From positions 28,511 through 92,510 of the forward strand of contig NZ_SDGK01000054.1 of NCBI RefSeq assembly GCF_004521965.1: a stretch of DNA of 64,000 nt, read 5' to 3'. The notes under the pieces were generated by a model. It saw only the letters and a program-made list of their open reading frames with translations, searched no databases and was not told the origin of the DNA. Within the stretch, counting starts at the first letter, position 1, and every line of letters starts with the position of its first letter. Positions 9,167-19,076 of this stretch are shown piece after piece. The DNA is from Weissella cibaria. Its GTDB lineage: Bacteria; Bacillota; Bacilli; Lactobacillales; Lactobacillaceae. The position numbers and the translations under genes are program-made.

Positions 9167-10336
9167 TTATCCCTCTTCCTGCTGGCGTAACTGTACTAGT
9201 GTATCTGCGATAACACGTTCTTGCGCTGCGGTTAGTGATTCTTGTGTGACTTCTTGGTAGAAGGTCGCAATCAAATCATCATCGGACACATCCTCGGCAA
9301 CGACTTTTGGAATAACCTGATTAACCATCGTGAGTGCAGGTAAGTCATACTGTACTTCAACGACATCCCCATAAATGTCAACCAAGGTTGCACGTGCATT
9401 CGTTGTGTGTGCAACGCCCTGAATACGAATACTAAAAAAATTGGCGTGGTTTCTAGCATACTGTTGATAAAATTCAGGATTTATCAAGGTCTCAAACGGT
9501 GCTGATAGGACAATCAAATCTTTGGTCGGTGTAATTGGGTACCAAGTTGTGTGAACCGCGTCAGATGTAATATCGACAATAAAGACACCCTTCTCAGTTT
9601 GCGCTTCCTTGGTATTGAATTTGACAGGTGAGCCAGCATATTGAATTGTTGTGGTTGGACTAGCTTCGCGTAAATGCAAGTGTCCCAATGCCACATAGTC
9701 AAATGCCGAAAATTGGTCGGCAGTAATCCCCTTTAATCCACCGACGCGTGAATTCGTTTCACTGGTAAATTCATAATCCGCATTGCCTGCGCCTGTCACA
9801 TAATAATGGGTTACCAAAATATGTTGCTTTTGTGGATCAAACGTCGCCACCATATCTTGCACAATCCGGCTCATAACCTGTTCAATACTTTGGTACGCCG
9901 CCAATTCGTCTTCTGGGATTTGATAATAAACACGTGCGGTTGTCGGTTCAATAAATGGTAGTAAATAAATTTGCGTTTCTGGTGTTTCCACTGGTTTAAA
10001 TGCACCCGCTAGCGTTGTATTTAGGAATAACTCGGTTTGCTCACGCCACTCATGGCCCGCTCCCAAACGTGTCGCACCATCGTGGTTCCCAGAGACTGCG
10101 TAAATCGGTAAATGATGGGTCAGATTCATTTCTTTCAGCATCCGCTCCAAGGCCGTCACTGCCTGTGTCGATGCAATCGCGCGATCATAAAGGTCGCCAG
10201 CAATAATGACCCCGTCGACTTTTTCGGCAATCGCAATGTCTAATATCTTTTTAAAAGCAGCTTCCTGCTCTGATAACAAACTGAAGCCACCTAATTCTTT
10301 ACCGATGTGCCAATCAGCTGTATGTAATAATTTCAT
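9167..10336 (-). CDS. sbcD: Exonuclease subunit SbcD (Mre11-like nuclease)
   Basis: From ATG 10336 (MKLLHTADWHIGKELGG) it is 389 residues. The calcineurin-type metal motifs are in order: TADWHIG, GDLYDRA, GNHDGAT, VTHYY and GHLH. These bind the two Mn ions used for 3'-5' exonuclease and endonuclease action. The C-terminal cap domain contacts SbcC. The longer frame upstream of 10336 is not credible, because SbcD proteins start at this motif. First gene of the sbcDC operon. Confidence 0.95.
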   Translation of the reverse strand: MKLLHTADWHIGKELGGFSLLSEQEAAFKKILDIAIAEKVDGVIIAGDLYDRAIASTQAVTALERMLKEMNLTHHLPIYAVSGNHDGATRLGAGHEWREQTELFLNTTLAGAFKPVETPETQIYLLPFIEPTTARVYYQIPEDELAAYQSIEQVMSRIVQDMVATFDPQKQHILVTHYYVTGAGNADYEFTSETNSRVGGLKGITADQFSAFDYVALGHLHLREASPTTTIQYAGSPVKFNTKEAQTEKGVFIVDITSDAVHTTWYPITPTKDLIVLSAPFETLINPEFYQQYARNHANFFSIRIQGVAHTTNARATLVDIYGDVVEVQYDLPALTMVNQVIPKVVAEDVSDDDLIATFYQEVTQESLTAAQERVIADTLVQLRQQEEG

Positions 10337-10359
10337 GTGTCTCTCATTTCTCAAATGAA

Positions 10360-10399
10360 AAAGGCGACCAAACACGCACCGCTTGTTTGGGTCACCTTT
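10360..10399 (-). terminator. Terminator after the hydroxyacid dehydrogenase gene
   Basis: AAAGG-C-GACC-AAACA pairs with TGTTT-GGGTC-A-CCTTT around a short loop. It lies between the dehydrogenase stop (10407) and the sbcD start. Confidence 0.55.
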
Positions 10400-10406
10400 C
10401 AGTGTC

Positions 10407-11339
10407 TTACAATGTGTCGACAATCTCGTCAAACTTTTCTTGGATACAGTCACGTGATGCTAATAGCTTTTCTTGCTCATCAGTTGTTAAGTCTAGATTA
10501 GCTTCTGCTAACACGCCGTCACGGCCAATCACCGCCGGGTATGACAAATAAATGCCCATATCATCACGTCGGTTCGAAACCACTAATTCTGCGTGCGCAT
10601 CAGCCATCACAGCTTTTGCAATCCGAACCGCAGTCGTTGCGACACCGTAACTCGTATAACCTTTGCCGTTTAACACGGTAAAGCCTCCCTTACGCGCTTC
10701 GGCTTCGATACCGGCCAAATCAATATCACCAGCATCGGCCAGCTTAGCAATTGGCTGACCAAGCACTTGCACCGTTGACCACGCGACAAATTGCGAATTA
10801 CCGTGTTCACCTAAGTTATAACCGGATACTGAACGAGGGTCCAAGTCCAACGCCTCGCCCACAGCACGTTGCATACGCGCCGTGTCTAGCAAGGTTCCCG
10901 TACCAATCACCTTGTGTGTTGAAAAGCCAGTAACTTGCTGGAATAATGCGGTAATAACGTCGACCGGGTTTGAAATCACAATCAGAACCCCGTTAAAGCC
11001 CGATTCTTTTAAATTGGTCCCCACCGATTGCACCATACTACTCGTAAACTTTAGTTCCGCAAATCGATCACCGCTTGGATTGTCCTGTTGCAACTTAATG
11101 TTCCCTAACGTCGAAATCACAACATCCGCGTCTTCCAACACTGACCAATCATTAATTGTGATATTACCATGCATTTCTAAATTAGCCATCGCATCTTGGA
11201 AGTCCAGTTGATCCGCCATTACCTTACGCTCGTTTGCGTCGATAAATACGTAATCATCTGCAACCCCTTGTGCAATTAACGCGTGTGCCACTGCACTACC
11301 GACGTTCCCCAACCCGATAATTCCGACTTTACGTGCCAT
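10407..11339 (-). CDS. hicDH: L-2-hydroxyisocaproate dehydrogenase (LDH/MDH superfamily)
   Basis: The start at 11339 ([20 protein letters not shown]) has GGAGG five bases upstream; the frame extends 19 codons further but without support. It is 310 residues. The Rossmann motif is GLGNVGSA, the catalytic region contains NPVDVI and [12 protein letters not shown] (His in GEHG), and the substrate loop is [11 protein letters not shown]. The whole chain resembles, from memory, the L-HicDH of Weissella confusa, an NADH enzyme that reduces branched 2-oxo acids such as 2-oxoisocaproate from leucine. That makes it useful for NAD+ recycling and aroma formation. A TATAAT box lies just upstream. Confidence 0.93.
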   Translation of the reverse strand: MARKVGIIGLGNVGSAVAHALIAQGVADDYVFIDANERKVMADQLDFQDAMANLEMHGNITINDWSVLEDADVVISTLGNIKLQQDNPSGDRFAELKFTSSMVQSVGTNLKESGFNGVLIVISNPVDVITALFQQVTGFSTHKVIGTGTLLDTARMQRAVGEALDLDPRSVSGYNLGEHGNSQFVAWSTVQVLGQPIAKLADAGDIDLAGIEAEARKGGFTVLNGKGYTSYGVATTAVRIAKAVMADAHAELVVSNRRDDMGIYLSYPAVIGRDGVLAEANLDLTTDEQEKLLASRDCIQEKFDEIVDTL

Positions 11340-11375
11340 ATCATCCTCCAAAGTTTTAATAATTTCATTATACCG

Positions 11376-11411
11376 AAAACGGCCATCGTTCTCCACCGAA
11401 CAACAGCCGTT
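11376..11411 (-). terminator. Terminator of the MFS transporter gene
   Basis: AACGGC (11378-11383) pairs with GCCGTT (11406-11411), with an inner GTTC/GAAC stem; TTTT follows on the minus strand. It overlaps the promoter region of the dehydrogenase gene. Confidence 0.55.
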
Positions 11412-11415
11412 ACCT

Positions 11416-12624
11416 TTATGCTTTAAATAAATGTTTCGTTGCCGCCATCAACAATGCGGCTGCAATCATCAAAACCACCAAAATTAGATAAACAATATTC
11501 TGAATTTCGCCAGCTGGATTTGCCGTAAAGGCCATCCCGTAAAGCATTGGCCCAAACGCAGACATGAAGTAGCCACCGGCCTGAGCCATTCCGGATAGTC
11601 GCGCAGTTTCAACTGGTGAATCCGTCTTTGCAGCAAACATAGTCATCGTGTAAAGGAAGAAGAACGATGTCGCAAAACCAATCAAGACGGTTAATGTCCA
11701 CCAATATACCAGCGATGACGTATCCTGATTAAACAACATGACTGCCCCAGCCAGCGACAGCGCACCCGCAATAGCAATTGCCATCATCGTCCCACGACGA
11801 CGCATGTGAACAAGAATGTTTGGTACGATTATCGAAATTGGCATACCGATAAATGAGTAAAACGACATAATAACTGAAATTGCCCCTGCTGACACGTGAT
11901 GGTGAGCCATCATCGTTGGTAACCAAGCAACTCCCGTGTAATTAATCGTGGCCTGAATCCCAAAAACAATCAAGAAAGGCCAAGCCCGTACATTGGCCCA
12001 AATACGCTTCTTAGGCGCTACGTTTTGTTTTTCAGTCGCGGTTGCTTTCACTTTTTCTGGCACCAACCGTGCCGTATAGAACCAGAAGCCCAAGACAATT
12101 GCTGGCAATAGCACCAGCAACCACATCACGGCATGCCAACCGAACATCGCAACAACCGGTGCAGTTAACAAACTAAACGCGGCTGAACCTACCATAATCG
12201 TGAGTGAGTAGAGCGATGTATAGACCCCAACTTTATGTGAAAAATAAGCAGCCACAAATGAAGGCATAAAGACATTCAAATGGGCAATACCAATTCCCAC
12301 AAACACCGTGCCCAACAACATCGTTGGCATCGTCACAACTAGTCGCAGTGCCGTCCCCAGAAAAATACTTGCAATTGACAAGAATAATGCTTTTTTAAGG
12401 CCAAACACAGCCATTGTTTTGGATGCAAAGTTTGAGATTAATAAAAATATCACCAATGGAATCGTTGTTAATATACCTAACTGACCGCTAGGAACACCTA
12501 ATTCCTGCGATATTTGTGACAACATCAATGGCAATGTTGTAATTGGCGACCGCATAATTAATCCGATCAGCATGACACTTGCCGCTAATGCAATGCCCGT
12601 TGGTAAAACTTGTTTCTTACTCAT
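11416..12624 (-). CDS. MFS transporter, CynX/NimT-like
   Basis: 402 residues with about twelve hydrophobic segments and a cytoplasmic loop near the middle (residues 190-210, [17 protein letters not shown]). The start [20 protein letters not shown] with [10 protein letters not shown] is characteristic of the cyanate permease/NimT subfamily of the major facilitator superfamily. The substrate cannot be deduced. An AGGAGC site precedes ATG 12624. Single-gene unit with its own terminator. Confidence 0.85.
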   Translation of the reverse strand: MSKKQVLPTGIALAASVMLIGLIMRSPITTLPLMLSQISQELGVPSGQLGILTTIPLVIFLLISNFASKTMAVFGLKKALFLSIASIFLGTALRLVVTMPTMLLGTVFVGIGIAHLNVFMPSFVAAYFSHKVGVYTSLYSLTIMVGSAAFSLLTAPVVAMFGWHAVMWLLVLLPAIVLGFWFYTARLVPEKVKATATEKQNVAPKKRIWANVRAWPFLIVFGIQATINYTGVAWLPTMMAHHHVSAGAISVIMSFYSFIGMPISIIVPNILVHMRRRGTMMAIAIAGALSLAGAVMLFNQDTSSLVYWWTLTVLIGFATSFFFLYTMTMFAAKTDSPVETARLSGMAQAGGYFMSAFGPMLYGMAFTANPAGEIQNIVYLILVVLMIAAALLMAATKHLFKA

Positions 12625-12682
12625 GTACCCGCTCCTAAACCTTTTAAATCAAGGTATCTAGCATACCATTGTTTCAGATATG

Positions 12683-12720
12683 AAAAAAGCCACCAGACGT
12701 CTCAATCCGGTGACTTTTTT
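12683..12720 (-). terminator. Terminator of the vitamin transport/kinase operon
   Basis: AAAAAAG-C-CACC (12683-12694) pairs with GGTG-A-CTTTTTT (12709-12720). Confidence 0.75.
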
Positions 12721-12734
12721 GTTACTTTGCAAAG

Positions 12735-13253
12735 TTAGTGACTTTTAGGCATCAAAATCTTGCGCAACGGTACGCTCAGCAACAAAGCCAAGATAAATCC
12801 GGCCAATACTTGCATGATGTTAGCTGGCACATCGGCTAGTCCCGCCAAAAAGGCTGGGCCAAGCTGCATTTTTGCACCACCGTTCAACCAGATTAAGAAT
12901 GAACCGGCTAACCAGTACCCAACGACCATCACCAAACCGCCTAAGAAATTGCCGAAGACGCGCTTCCCAATCGAAGGATTTAACCCATACTTACCAATCA
13001 CCCAACCTTCACCACCGTGAATAAGTAATGAAAAGATCATCCACTGGGGATAGCCAGCAAGCAAATCAAGCAATAAACCCGTTAACCCACCGACCATTGC
13101 GCCGGTTCTTGACCCATAATGCCAAGCTGCGATAAAAATACCAGTTTCCACCAATGACACAAAGCCTGTTGGCGTCGGTATCTTGGCGACATAACTTAAG
13201 ACAATATTGATAGCGACAATCACGGCCGCGATGGTTAATTGTTTCGTTTTCAT
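12735..13253 (-). CDS. ECF transporter S component, probably for a B6-type vitamin
   Basis: 172 residues with about five to six membrane segments. The motifs IPTPTGFVSLVETGIFIA and GLTGLLLDLLAGYPQW are typical of the HmpT/PdxU-like S-components, the substrate-binding subunits that plug into a shared energy-coupling module (not in this window). It starts at 13253, one base after the kinase stop, so the two are translationally coupled. That pairing suggests import of pyridoxine or a related pyridine/pyrimidine vitamin followed by trapping phosphorylation. Confidence 0.82.
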   Translation of the reverse strand: MKTKQLTIAAVIVAINIVLSYVAKIPTPTGFVSLVETGIFIAAWHYGSRTGAMVGGLTGLLLDLLAGYPQWMIFSLLIHGGEGWVIGKYGLNPSIGKRVFGNFLGGLVMVVGYWLAGSFLIWLNGGAKMQLGPAFLAGLADVPANIMQVLAGFILALLLSVPLRKILMPKSH

Positions 13254-13254
13254 T

Positions 13255-14067
13255 TTATTGTTCCTCACTCAAACGTCTCGCGGCCTGCCAAACATTACCA
13301 ACCGGCAACGCGTCGTTTAACGGTACCCCATGTTTGATACCTTCATACACAAATGCTTTTGCATCTGAAACTGCATGCGCCGTTGTTGCCCCAGCAGCTA
13401 ACTGACTAGCTATCGCAGAAGAAAACGTGCAACCAGCCCCATTATTGTAGGCATTGGCCACCTTTTCTGTCTTAAAGGTCTTCAGCCCATCAGCCGCCAC
13501 TAAAACATCAACTGCTTCTTGGCCGGCTAAACGCTTACCACCTTTCACCACGACCGATTTGGCGCCCATTTGCTGCATGATACGAGCTGTCTCAGTCATA
13601 TCTGCGGCTGTTTTAATCGGTCGACCGCTTAACAACTCTGCTTCAACTAAGTTCGGTGTGGTAATGGTCGCCAACGGCAATAATTCTGTTTGAATGGCTT
13701 TCACCAGTTCATTGACATTCGTCGTGTTTGTCTCTTTAAAAGCCATCACCGGATCAATTATAACTGGTAGGTGACTGGCATACTCTTTTAAATACTTCGC
13801 AACCAGTTTAACGTGCGCAACGGTCGGTAGCAAGCCAACCTTCACACCAGCAATATCATCAATCGCAAAAATGGCGTCAAGCTGGGCTGCTAAAATGGCA
13901 ATCGGCACGGGATGAATGGTGAAATCATCTGGCGTGACAGTCGCAATGCTGGTGATAGCACTAAGCCCAAAGTAACCATATTCATTAAACGTTGCTAAAT
14001 CGGCTTGAATGCCCCCACCAGCCAAAACATCCGAACCTGCAATCGTCAACATTTTTGTTGGTTTCAA
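13255..14067 (-). CDS. pdxK: Pyridoxal/hydroxymethylpyrimidine kinase family (PdxK/ThiD)
   Basis: Ribokinase-fold kinase with the N-terminal signature LTIAGSDVLAGGGIQADL, the Asp-rich IDPVMAFK, the TPNLVEAELLSG segment and the anion-hole motif NNGAGCTFSSAI near residue 220. A GGAGG nine bases before a TTG codon at 14067 gives MKPTKMLTIAGSD, the usual length (270 aa); ATG codons further upstream have no support. Sequence details resemble Bacillus PdxK more than true ThiD, from memory. The neighbouring ECF S-component supports a vitamin-salvage role. Exact substrate uncertain. Confidence 0.85.
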   Translation of the reverse strand: MKPTKMLTIAGSDVLAGGGIQADLATFNEYGYFGLSAITSIATVTPDDFTIHPVPIAILAAQLDAIFAIDDIAGVKVGLLPTVAHVKLVAKYLKEYASHLPVIIDPVMAFKETNTTNVNELVKAIQTELLPLATITTPNLVEAELLSGRPIKTAADMTETARIMQQMGAKSVVVKGGKRLAGQEAVDVLVAADGLKTFKTEKVANAYNNGAGCTFSSAIASQLAAGATTAHAVSDAKAFVYEGIKHGVPLNDALPVGNVWQAARRLSEEQ

Positions 14068-14142
14068 TCTGCCATACCTCCACATTGATATCAATAAAAT
14101 TAAGTTTAGCACATAATTTTATGAGAATGTATGAAAAAATAA

Positions 14143-14170
14143 AAAGAGTGAATATCATCATTCACTCTTT
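14143..14170 (-). terminator. Terminator of hup (bidirectional)
   Basis: AAAGAGTGAAT (14143-14153) pairs with ATTCACTCTTT (14160-14170), loop of six. On the minus strand it is followed by TTTTTATTTTTT. Confidence 0.85.
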
Positions 14171-14232
14171 CCATATTATCAACCTTTTAGGCCCCACGAA
14201 TCACCGTGAATACCAGTATTACAGGTTTTAAA

Positions 14233-14508
14233 TTACTTGATGGCGTCCTTCAAGGCCTTACCAGGCTTAAAGGCAGGAATCTTTGATGCAGCGATCTCAA
14301 TTTCCTCACCCGTTTGTGGGTTGCGACCCTTACGAGCTGCACGTGTACGAACTTCGAAGTTACCAAAACCAATCAATTGTACCTTGTCACCCTTTGCCAA
14401 AGTATCTTGGATTGATGCAAAGACAGCATCAACTGCTGCCGTTGCGTCCTTCTTAGTCAAACCAGTTGTCGTTGCAACGTCGTTTACCAATTCTTGCTTG
14501 TTAGCCAT
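14233..14508 (-). CDS. hup: DNA-binding protein HU
   Basis: 91 residues, [20 protein letters not shown], with the canonical HU body: helix pair, [21 protein letters not shown] beta-arm region and [17 protein letters not shown]-terminus. The arm proline NPQTG is present. HU bends and compacts DNA as a dimer. Full AGGAGG site, own promoter and own terminator. Complete. Confidence 0.97.
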   Translation of the reverse strand: MANKQELVNDVATTTGLTKKDATAAVDAVFASIQDTLAKGDKVQLIGFGNFEVRTRAARKGRNPQTGEEIEIAASKIPAFKPGKALKDAIK

Positions 14509-14588
14509 GTTAATATCCTCCTGCTTAGTAGCTGATTGGGATTCCCAATGTACGAAATGAAACTCGTTGTTCCCTTATTTCGATATTT

Positions 14589-14617
14589 AGAATAGCATAG
14601 TTACCCGACCTTAACAA
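14589..14617 (-). promoter_or_regulatory. hup promoter
   Basis: On the minus strand, TTGTTA (14612-14617), 17 bases, then TATTCT (14589-14594) with an extended TGC before the -10. The leader that follows contains a perfect 15-base palindrome, ATTGGGAATCCCAAT. Confidence 0.65.
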
Positions 14618-14709
14618 GCGATTGTTTGCTTAAAACGTTGATACAGCGCGCTTTTCAGCCTTTTTCAACAAAAATTCATGTTTTGTCATCATTTTGCGTA
14701 CAAAAAACG

Positions 14710-14744
14710 AAAAAGCACCAAATCCGAACGGACCGGTGCTTTTT
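14710..14744 (-). terminator. Terminator of der
   Basis: AAAAAGCACC (14710-14719) pairs with GGTGCTTTTT (14735-14744) just after the der stop. Confidence 0.88.
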
Positions 14745-14754
14745 GCTCACTTGC

Positions 14755-16065
14755 TTACGTACGAGCACGCTTAATCAAGTGAATTGGTGTTCCTGTAAAG
14801 TCGAATGACTTACGAATTTGATTCTCAAGGAATCGCGCGTAAGAGAAGTGCATCAATTCTGGATCGTTAACAAACACCACAAAAGTTGGTGGTTGAATGG
14901 CAACCTGTGTCGCATAGTAAACACGCAAACGCTTACCATTGACCGTTGGGGTTGGGTTCAAAGCTAACGCATCCATAATCACTTCATTCAGCGTTGCAGA
15001 TTGCACACGCTTTTGGTGGTTTTCGTTAACCTGCTTAATCAACTCAGGTAACTTGTTCAAACGTTGCTTCGTCTTGGCTGAAACGAAAATAATTGGTGCG
15101 TATGACAAGTATTGGAACTCATCACGAATCTGATTTTCAAAGTCAGACATCGTGTGATTGTCCTTTTCGAGCGTATCCCACTTATTAACCACGATGATAA
15201 TGGCACGACCAGCTTCGTGCGCATAGCCTGCAACGTGCTTGTCTTGCTCACGAATACCTTCTTCAGCGTTCAAAACCATCAAAACAACGTTGGAATCATC
15301 AATTGCACGCATTGCGCGCATCACTGAATACTTTTCAGTTGATTCATAGACCTTACCACGCTTACGAATACCAGCAGTGTCAACCATGACAAACTCATCA
15401 CCGTCAGCAGATGTAAAGCGCGTGTCAATGGCATCACGGGTCGTTCCTGAGATATCAGAAACAATGACACGTTCTTCGCCCAGGATGGCATTAACAAGTG
15501 ATGACTTACCAACATTGGGACGTCCAATGAATGAGAAGCGGATTGAATCATCATCAGCTTCGGTGTCCGTTTCTGGGAAGTGTGAGACAACTTGATCTAA
15601 CAAGTCTCCCAACCCAGTTCCGTGAGAACCTGAGATTGGGAATGGATCACCAAATCCCAACGCATAGAACTCATAGATTTCTGAACGCATTTCAATGTTA
15701 TCGACCTTATTAACGGCCAATACGACTGGCTTTTTTGAACGGTACAAAATTTTTGCAACGCGTTCATCAGCTTCTGTTAAACCTTCTTGCGCAGAAACCA
15801 TGAAAACAATCACATCAGCTTCATCAATCGCAATCTCAGCTTGTTGAACAATCTGCGTCATAAATGGCTCATCAGCCATGTCAATTCCACCGGTATCAAT
15901 CAGACGAAATTCGCGGGTCAACCATTCTGCGCGCGTATAAATACGATCACGCGTAACGCCTGGCGTGTCCTCAACAATTGAGATACGATCACCAGCAATA
16001 CGGTTAAAAATAGTTGACTTACCGACGTTTGGGCGGCCGACAACGGCCACAACAGGAAATCCCAT
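14755..16065 (-). CDS. der: Ribosome-associated GTPase Der (EngA)
   Basis: 436 residues with two GTPase domains in tandem: G1 motifs GRPNVGKST near residue 10 and GRPNVGKSS near residue 184. Each has DTxG (DTGGID, DTAGIR) and NKxD (NKVD, NKWD) motifs. A KH-like C-terminal domain follows ([22 protein letters not shown]). Essential for 50S ribosomal subunit assembly. GAGGG precedes ATG 16065. Complete. Confidence 0.97.
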   Translation of the reverse strand: MGFPVVAVVGRPNVGKSTIFNRIAGDRISIVEDTPGVTRDRIYTRAEWLTREFRLIDTGGIDMADEPFMTQIVQQAEIAIDEADVIVFMVSAQEGLTEADERVAKILYRSKKPVVLAVNKVDNIEMRSEIYEFYALGFGDPFPISGSHGTGLGDLLDQVVSHFPETDTEADDDSIRFSFIGRPNVGKSSLVNAILGEERVIVSDISGTTRDAIDTRFTSADGDEFVMVDTAGIRKRGKVYESTEKYSVMRAMRAIDDSNVVLMVLNAEEGIREQDKHVAGYAHEAGRAIIIVVNKWDTLEKDNHTMSDFENQIRDEFQYLSYAPIIFVSAKTKQRLNKLPELIKQVNENHQKRVQSATLNEVIMDALALNPTPTVNGKRLRVYYATQVAIQPPTFVVFVNDPELMHFSYARFLENQIRKSFDFTGTPIHLIKRART

Positions 16066-16188
16066 GTTACCCTCTTTTCTGTCAGCGCACCGAAGCGGCC
16101 GACGTGTTCATTACTATTTTCGATTATACTGTTTAATACAGCATGTGTCTGTTATCGTGTGACCAGCACAAAAAATAGCCCATTTACG

Positions 16189-16230
16189 AAATTAAGCGTG
16201 CGTTAGGACAACCCAACACACGCTTAATTT
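16189..16230 (-). terminator. Hairpin after rpsA, probable terminator
   Basis: AAATTAAGCGTG (16189-16200) pairs perfectly with CACGCTTAATTT (16219-16230). The T-run is better on the plus strand than on the minus strand, so rpsA termination here is likely but not certain. Confidence 0.5.
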
Positions 16231-16250
16231 TTTAAGCTATTAAAAGCTGA

Positions 16251-17483
16251 TTAGTTGAAGTCCTTGAAGATATCTCCAAAGGCATCACCCAACGTAGCTG
16301 AACCCTCTTCTTCTGAAGTTGAGTAGTTAGTTGGAGCTTGTTCTTGGCGAGGACGACGTTGGCGACGAGGACGATCGTTGTTTGATTGACCTTCTTCGCG
16401 AGCAGGAGCCTCTTCCAAAGCCTTGATTGACAATGACAAACGTTGCTTATCAGGGTTTACTTCCAAAACCTTAACCTTAACCTTGTCACCGGCCTTCAAA
16501 ACATCACTTGGGTTAGCGATGTGCTTGTGTGAGATTTGTGAAACGTGAACCAAACCTTCAACACCAGGGAATACTTCAACAAAGGCACCAAAGTCAACAA
16601 CGCGCTTAACAGTACCTTCCAAAACAGTTCCTTCTGGAGCTTCTGAAGCAGCAGCTTCCCAAGGACCAGGTTGCGTAGCCTTGATTGACAATGAGATACG
16701 TTCCTTTTCAGGATCCAATCCCAAAACCTTAACCTTAACATCTTCACCAACTGACAAAACGTCTGAAGGTTGTGAAACGCGCTCGTGTGAGATTTCAGAT
16801 ACGTGTACCAATCCGTCTACACCACCAAGGTCGATGAATGCACCGAAGTTAGTCATGCGGGCAACCTTACCTTCAACGACATCACCAACTGACAATTCGT
16901 TGAATACACGTGCCAATGCTGCTGAACGCTCTTCGTTCAAAACATCACGACGTGACAAGATCAAGCGGCTGTCAGCAGCGTTGATCTCAATAATCTTCGC
17001 GCGAATAGTCTGACCCTTGTATTGGTTCAAATCTTGCACGAAACGGTTCTCGATCATTGAAGCAGGTACGAATCCACGTACACCTTCAACGTCAACAACC
17101 AATCCACCCTTAACGACTTGCGTTACAGGTGCTTCCACAATGTCATCAACATTGTGCTTGCTTGCGATTTCTTCCCAAGCACGACGAGCTTCCAAACGAC
17201 GCTTTGACAATAGGTATGATCCACCTTCCTTGTCAGAACCGATAGTTGAAACCACTACCAAATCCAAAACGTCTCCTACCTTGACAAGGTCATTAACGTT
17301 AGCATCACGGTCAGCCGTCAATTCGCGCATTGGGATAACACCCTCAACACCGGCACCTTCGATACCTACGATAACTTGACGAGCATCGTCAATTGCCAAG
17401 ACTTCACCCTTAACTACATCGCCAACTTTAACTTCGGCTACGCTGTCAAGAGCTGCCAATAGCTCGTTGTTCTCTTCGTTCAT
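16251..17483 (-). CDS. rpsA: 30S ribosomal protein S1 homologue (four S1 domains)
   Basis: 410 residues with four S1 RNA-binding domains at about residues 18-88, 105-170, 187-257 and 272-343. The best conserved are GKVARMTNFGAFIDLGGVDGLVHVSE and GTVKRVVDFGAFVEVFPGVEGLVHVSQ. This is the four-domain Gram-positive form, not the six-domain E. coli form. The tail is Arg/Gln-rich (DRPRRQRRPRQEQ) and ends with an acidic stretch. Strong AGGAGG site. It binds mRNA and aids translation initiation. Confidence 0.95.
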   Translation of the reverse strand: MNEENNELLAALDSVAEVKVGDVVKGEVLAIDDARQVIVGIEGAGVEGVIPMRELTADRDANVNDLVKVGDVLDLVVVSTIGSDKEGGSYLLSKRRLEARRAWEEIASKHNVDDIVEAPVTQVVKGGLVVDVEGVRGFVPASMIENRFVQDLNQYKGQTIRAKIIEINAADSRLILSRRDVLNEERSAALARVFNELSVGDVVEGKVARMTNFGAFIDLGGVDGLVHVSEISHERVSQPSDVLSVGEDVKVKVLGLDPEKERISLSIKATQPGPWEAAASEAPEGTVLEGTVKRVVDFGAFVEVFPGVEGLVHVSQISHKHIANPSDVLKAGDKVKVKVLEVNPDKQRLSLSIKALEEAPAREEGQSNNDRPRRQRRPRQEQAPTNYSTSEEEGSATLGDAFGDIFKDFN

Positions 17484-17582
17484 TACAATATATCCTCCTG
17501 GTCACACGACTCTAGTAACTATTATACCTAATCCTTTTATAAAATACTAGTAGTCACGGCCAACTTTCTTTACTAATTTATA

Positions 17583-18257
17583 TTATTTGTTTGTTTTTGT
17601 CGCGATGATATCCTTGACTGCTGCCACAACACCATCAATTGACAAACCGGTTGTATCTAGTTCAACTGCATCGTCAGCCTTCTTGAGTGGTGAAATTTCG
17701 CGGTGTGAGTCAAGATAATCACGCTTTTCAATCGCAACTTCCAACTCAGCCAACGTTGTGTCCATGCCCTTGGCTTGGTTTTCCTTAAAACGACGTTGGG
17801 CACGTTCAGCAACTGATGCAATCAAGAAAATCTTAACTTCCGCATTTGGCAAGACAGTTGTACCAATATCACGGCCATCCATCACAACGCCACCCTTAGC
17901 CGCAATGTCGCGTTGCAAATCGGTCATTGCTTCGCGAACAGCCGCATACGCTGAGACTGCTGAAACATTGGCTGTCACTTCAACAGAACGAATAGCTTCG
18001 GTCACTTCTGTGCCATTCAAGAAAACCCGTTGCACAGGTTCACCTGGTTCAAAAGTAATCGTTAGGTCTGGTAATAATGCTGTGACCCCTGCTTCATCTT
18101 CTGACTTAACGCCAGCCTGAAAAGCAGCTAGTGTAATTGCGCGATACATAGCACCAGTATCAACATACACAAAGTTTAAATCTGATGCCAAAATTTTGGC
18201 AATCGTTGACTTACCTGCTGATGCAGGCCCGTCAATCGCAATTTGAATCGGATTCAT
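17583..18257 (-). CDS. cmk: Cytidylate kinase
   Basis: 224 residues. P-loop [12 protein letters not shown] near the N-terminus, then [17 protein letters not shown], the CMP-binding [22 protein letters not shown] and the lid FKENQAKG. Phosphorylates CMP/dCMP to the diphosphate. The cmk-rpsA-der-hup order is conserved in Firmicutes. Confidence 0.96.
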   Translation of the reverse strand: MNPIQIAIDGPASAGKSTIAKILASDLNFVYVDTGAMYRAITLAAFQAGVKSEDEAGVTALLPDLTITFEPGEPVQRVFLNGTEVTEAIRSVEVTANVSAVSAYAAVREAMTDLQRDIAAKGGVVMDGRDIGTTVLPNAEVKIFLIASVAERAQRRFKENQAKGMDTTLAELEVAIEKRDYLDSHREISPLKKADDAVELDTTGLSIDGVVAAVKDIIATKTNK

Positions 18258-18321
18258 TTCAGTAAGTTCCTCACTCGTTAATTTAACAACTAATTGTACG
18301 CTATTTCAGAACAAAATAAAA

Positions 18322-18344
18322 GAGACACATGATCATTGTGTCTC
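18322..18344 (-). terminator. Terminator of the ypbB-recQ-LysM unit
   Basis: GAGACACA (18322-18329) pairs with TGTGTCTC (18337-18344); it lies between the LysM gene stop (18352) and the cmk start. Confidence 0.6.
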
Positions 18345-18351
18345 CTTATTT

Positions 18352-18996
18352 TTACTTCACTTTTAGCGATTGTCCGTAGTAACTCGAATAATTTGCCGCC
18401 GTTAAACCTGGATTCAACGAGTAAAGTGCTTCAGGGGTTGTCCCATTCGCAACAGCAAAACTGTACAAAGTACCTGATTCGAATTTTACACTTCCTGCCT
18501 CATCAGCTTCTGATGAAGAAGATAACGCTGATGACGAACTAGCTGATGACGAGGATGCCTCCTCAGAACTCATGCTACTTGTCTCAGCATTCGCAACGCT
18601 TTCAGACTCAGCAACCGCCTTAGACGATGCTGCGGCTTCTTTAGCTGCTTTTTCGCTGGCTGCCTTTGCTGCCTTTTTTGATGCCTGTGTGGCTGCCTGC
18701 TTTGCCCGTGACTCTGACTTAGCCGTTTCCGTTACTTTGCTTGTAGTCGTCGTGGTCTTAGTTGATGATGCAGCTGGCAATTCCGTGTTAGTGGTCGCAT
18801 CTACCGGCTTATTCAACGCTTGCAAATACTTGTAAACGGGCACAAATGACAGAGCAATCACAATCAATACCAAAATTCCAACAACCATGCTGACACGTTG
18901 TGACTTACGTCGATTTTGTGTACGTGAGTATTGCTCAGGCGTGTCTTCTTTAAAAGACGCTTCCCATGGCTGCTGTTCATTATTTTTCTCGGTCAT
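18352..18996 (-). CDS. LysM-domain cell-wall protein with single membrane anchor
   Basis: 214 residues. The cytoplasmic N-terminus (to about residue 34) is followed by one membrane helix (VSMVVGILVLIVIALSFVPVYKYL), a long low-complexity Ala/Lys/Ser linker (residues 75-165) and a C-terminal LysM motif (LYSFAVANGTTPEALYSLNPGL). LysM binds peptidoglycan. In lactic acid bacteria a protein of this build lies beside recQ and ypbB, as here. Precise role unknown. Confidence 0.85.
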   Translation of the reverse strand: MTEKNNEQQPWEASFKEDTPEQYSRTQNRRKSQRVSMVVGILVLIVIALSFVPVYKYLQALNKPVDATTNTELPAASSTKTTTTTSKVTETAKSESRAKQAATQASKKAAKAASEKAAKEAAASSKAVAESESVANAETSSMSSEEASSSSASSSSALSSSSEADEAGSVKFESGTLYSFAVANGTTPEALYSLNPGLTAANYSSYYGQSLKVK

Positions 18997-19076
18997 GATT
19001 GGTCTCCTTACTTCTCTTTTGATTACACCTTAGTCTACACTAATGGCTCATCAAAATTTAGTGTCACACCCATTCC

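Noticed and set aside
10337..10453. N-terminal extension of SbcD upstream of 10336
   Set aside because: It overlaps the end of the dehydrogenase gene and its terminator, and SbcD proteins start at MKLLHTADWH.
16440..16790. Direct DNA repeats inside rpsA (TTGATTGACAATGA and neighbours)
   Set aside because: They reflect homologous S1 domains three and four, not a mobile or CRISPR repeat.
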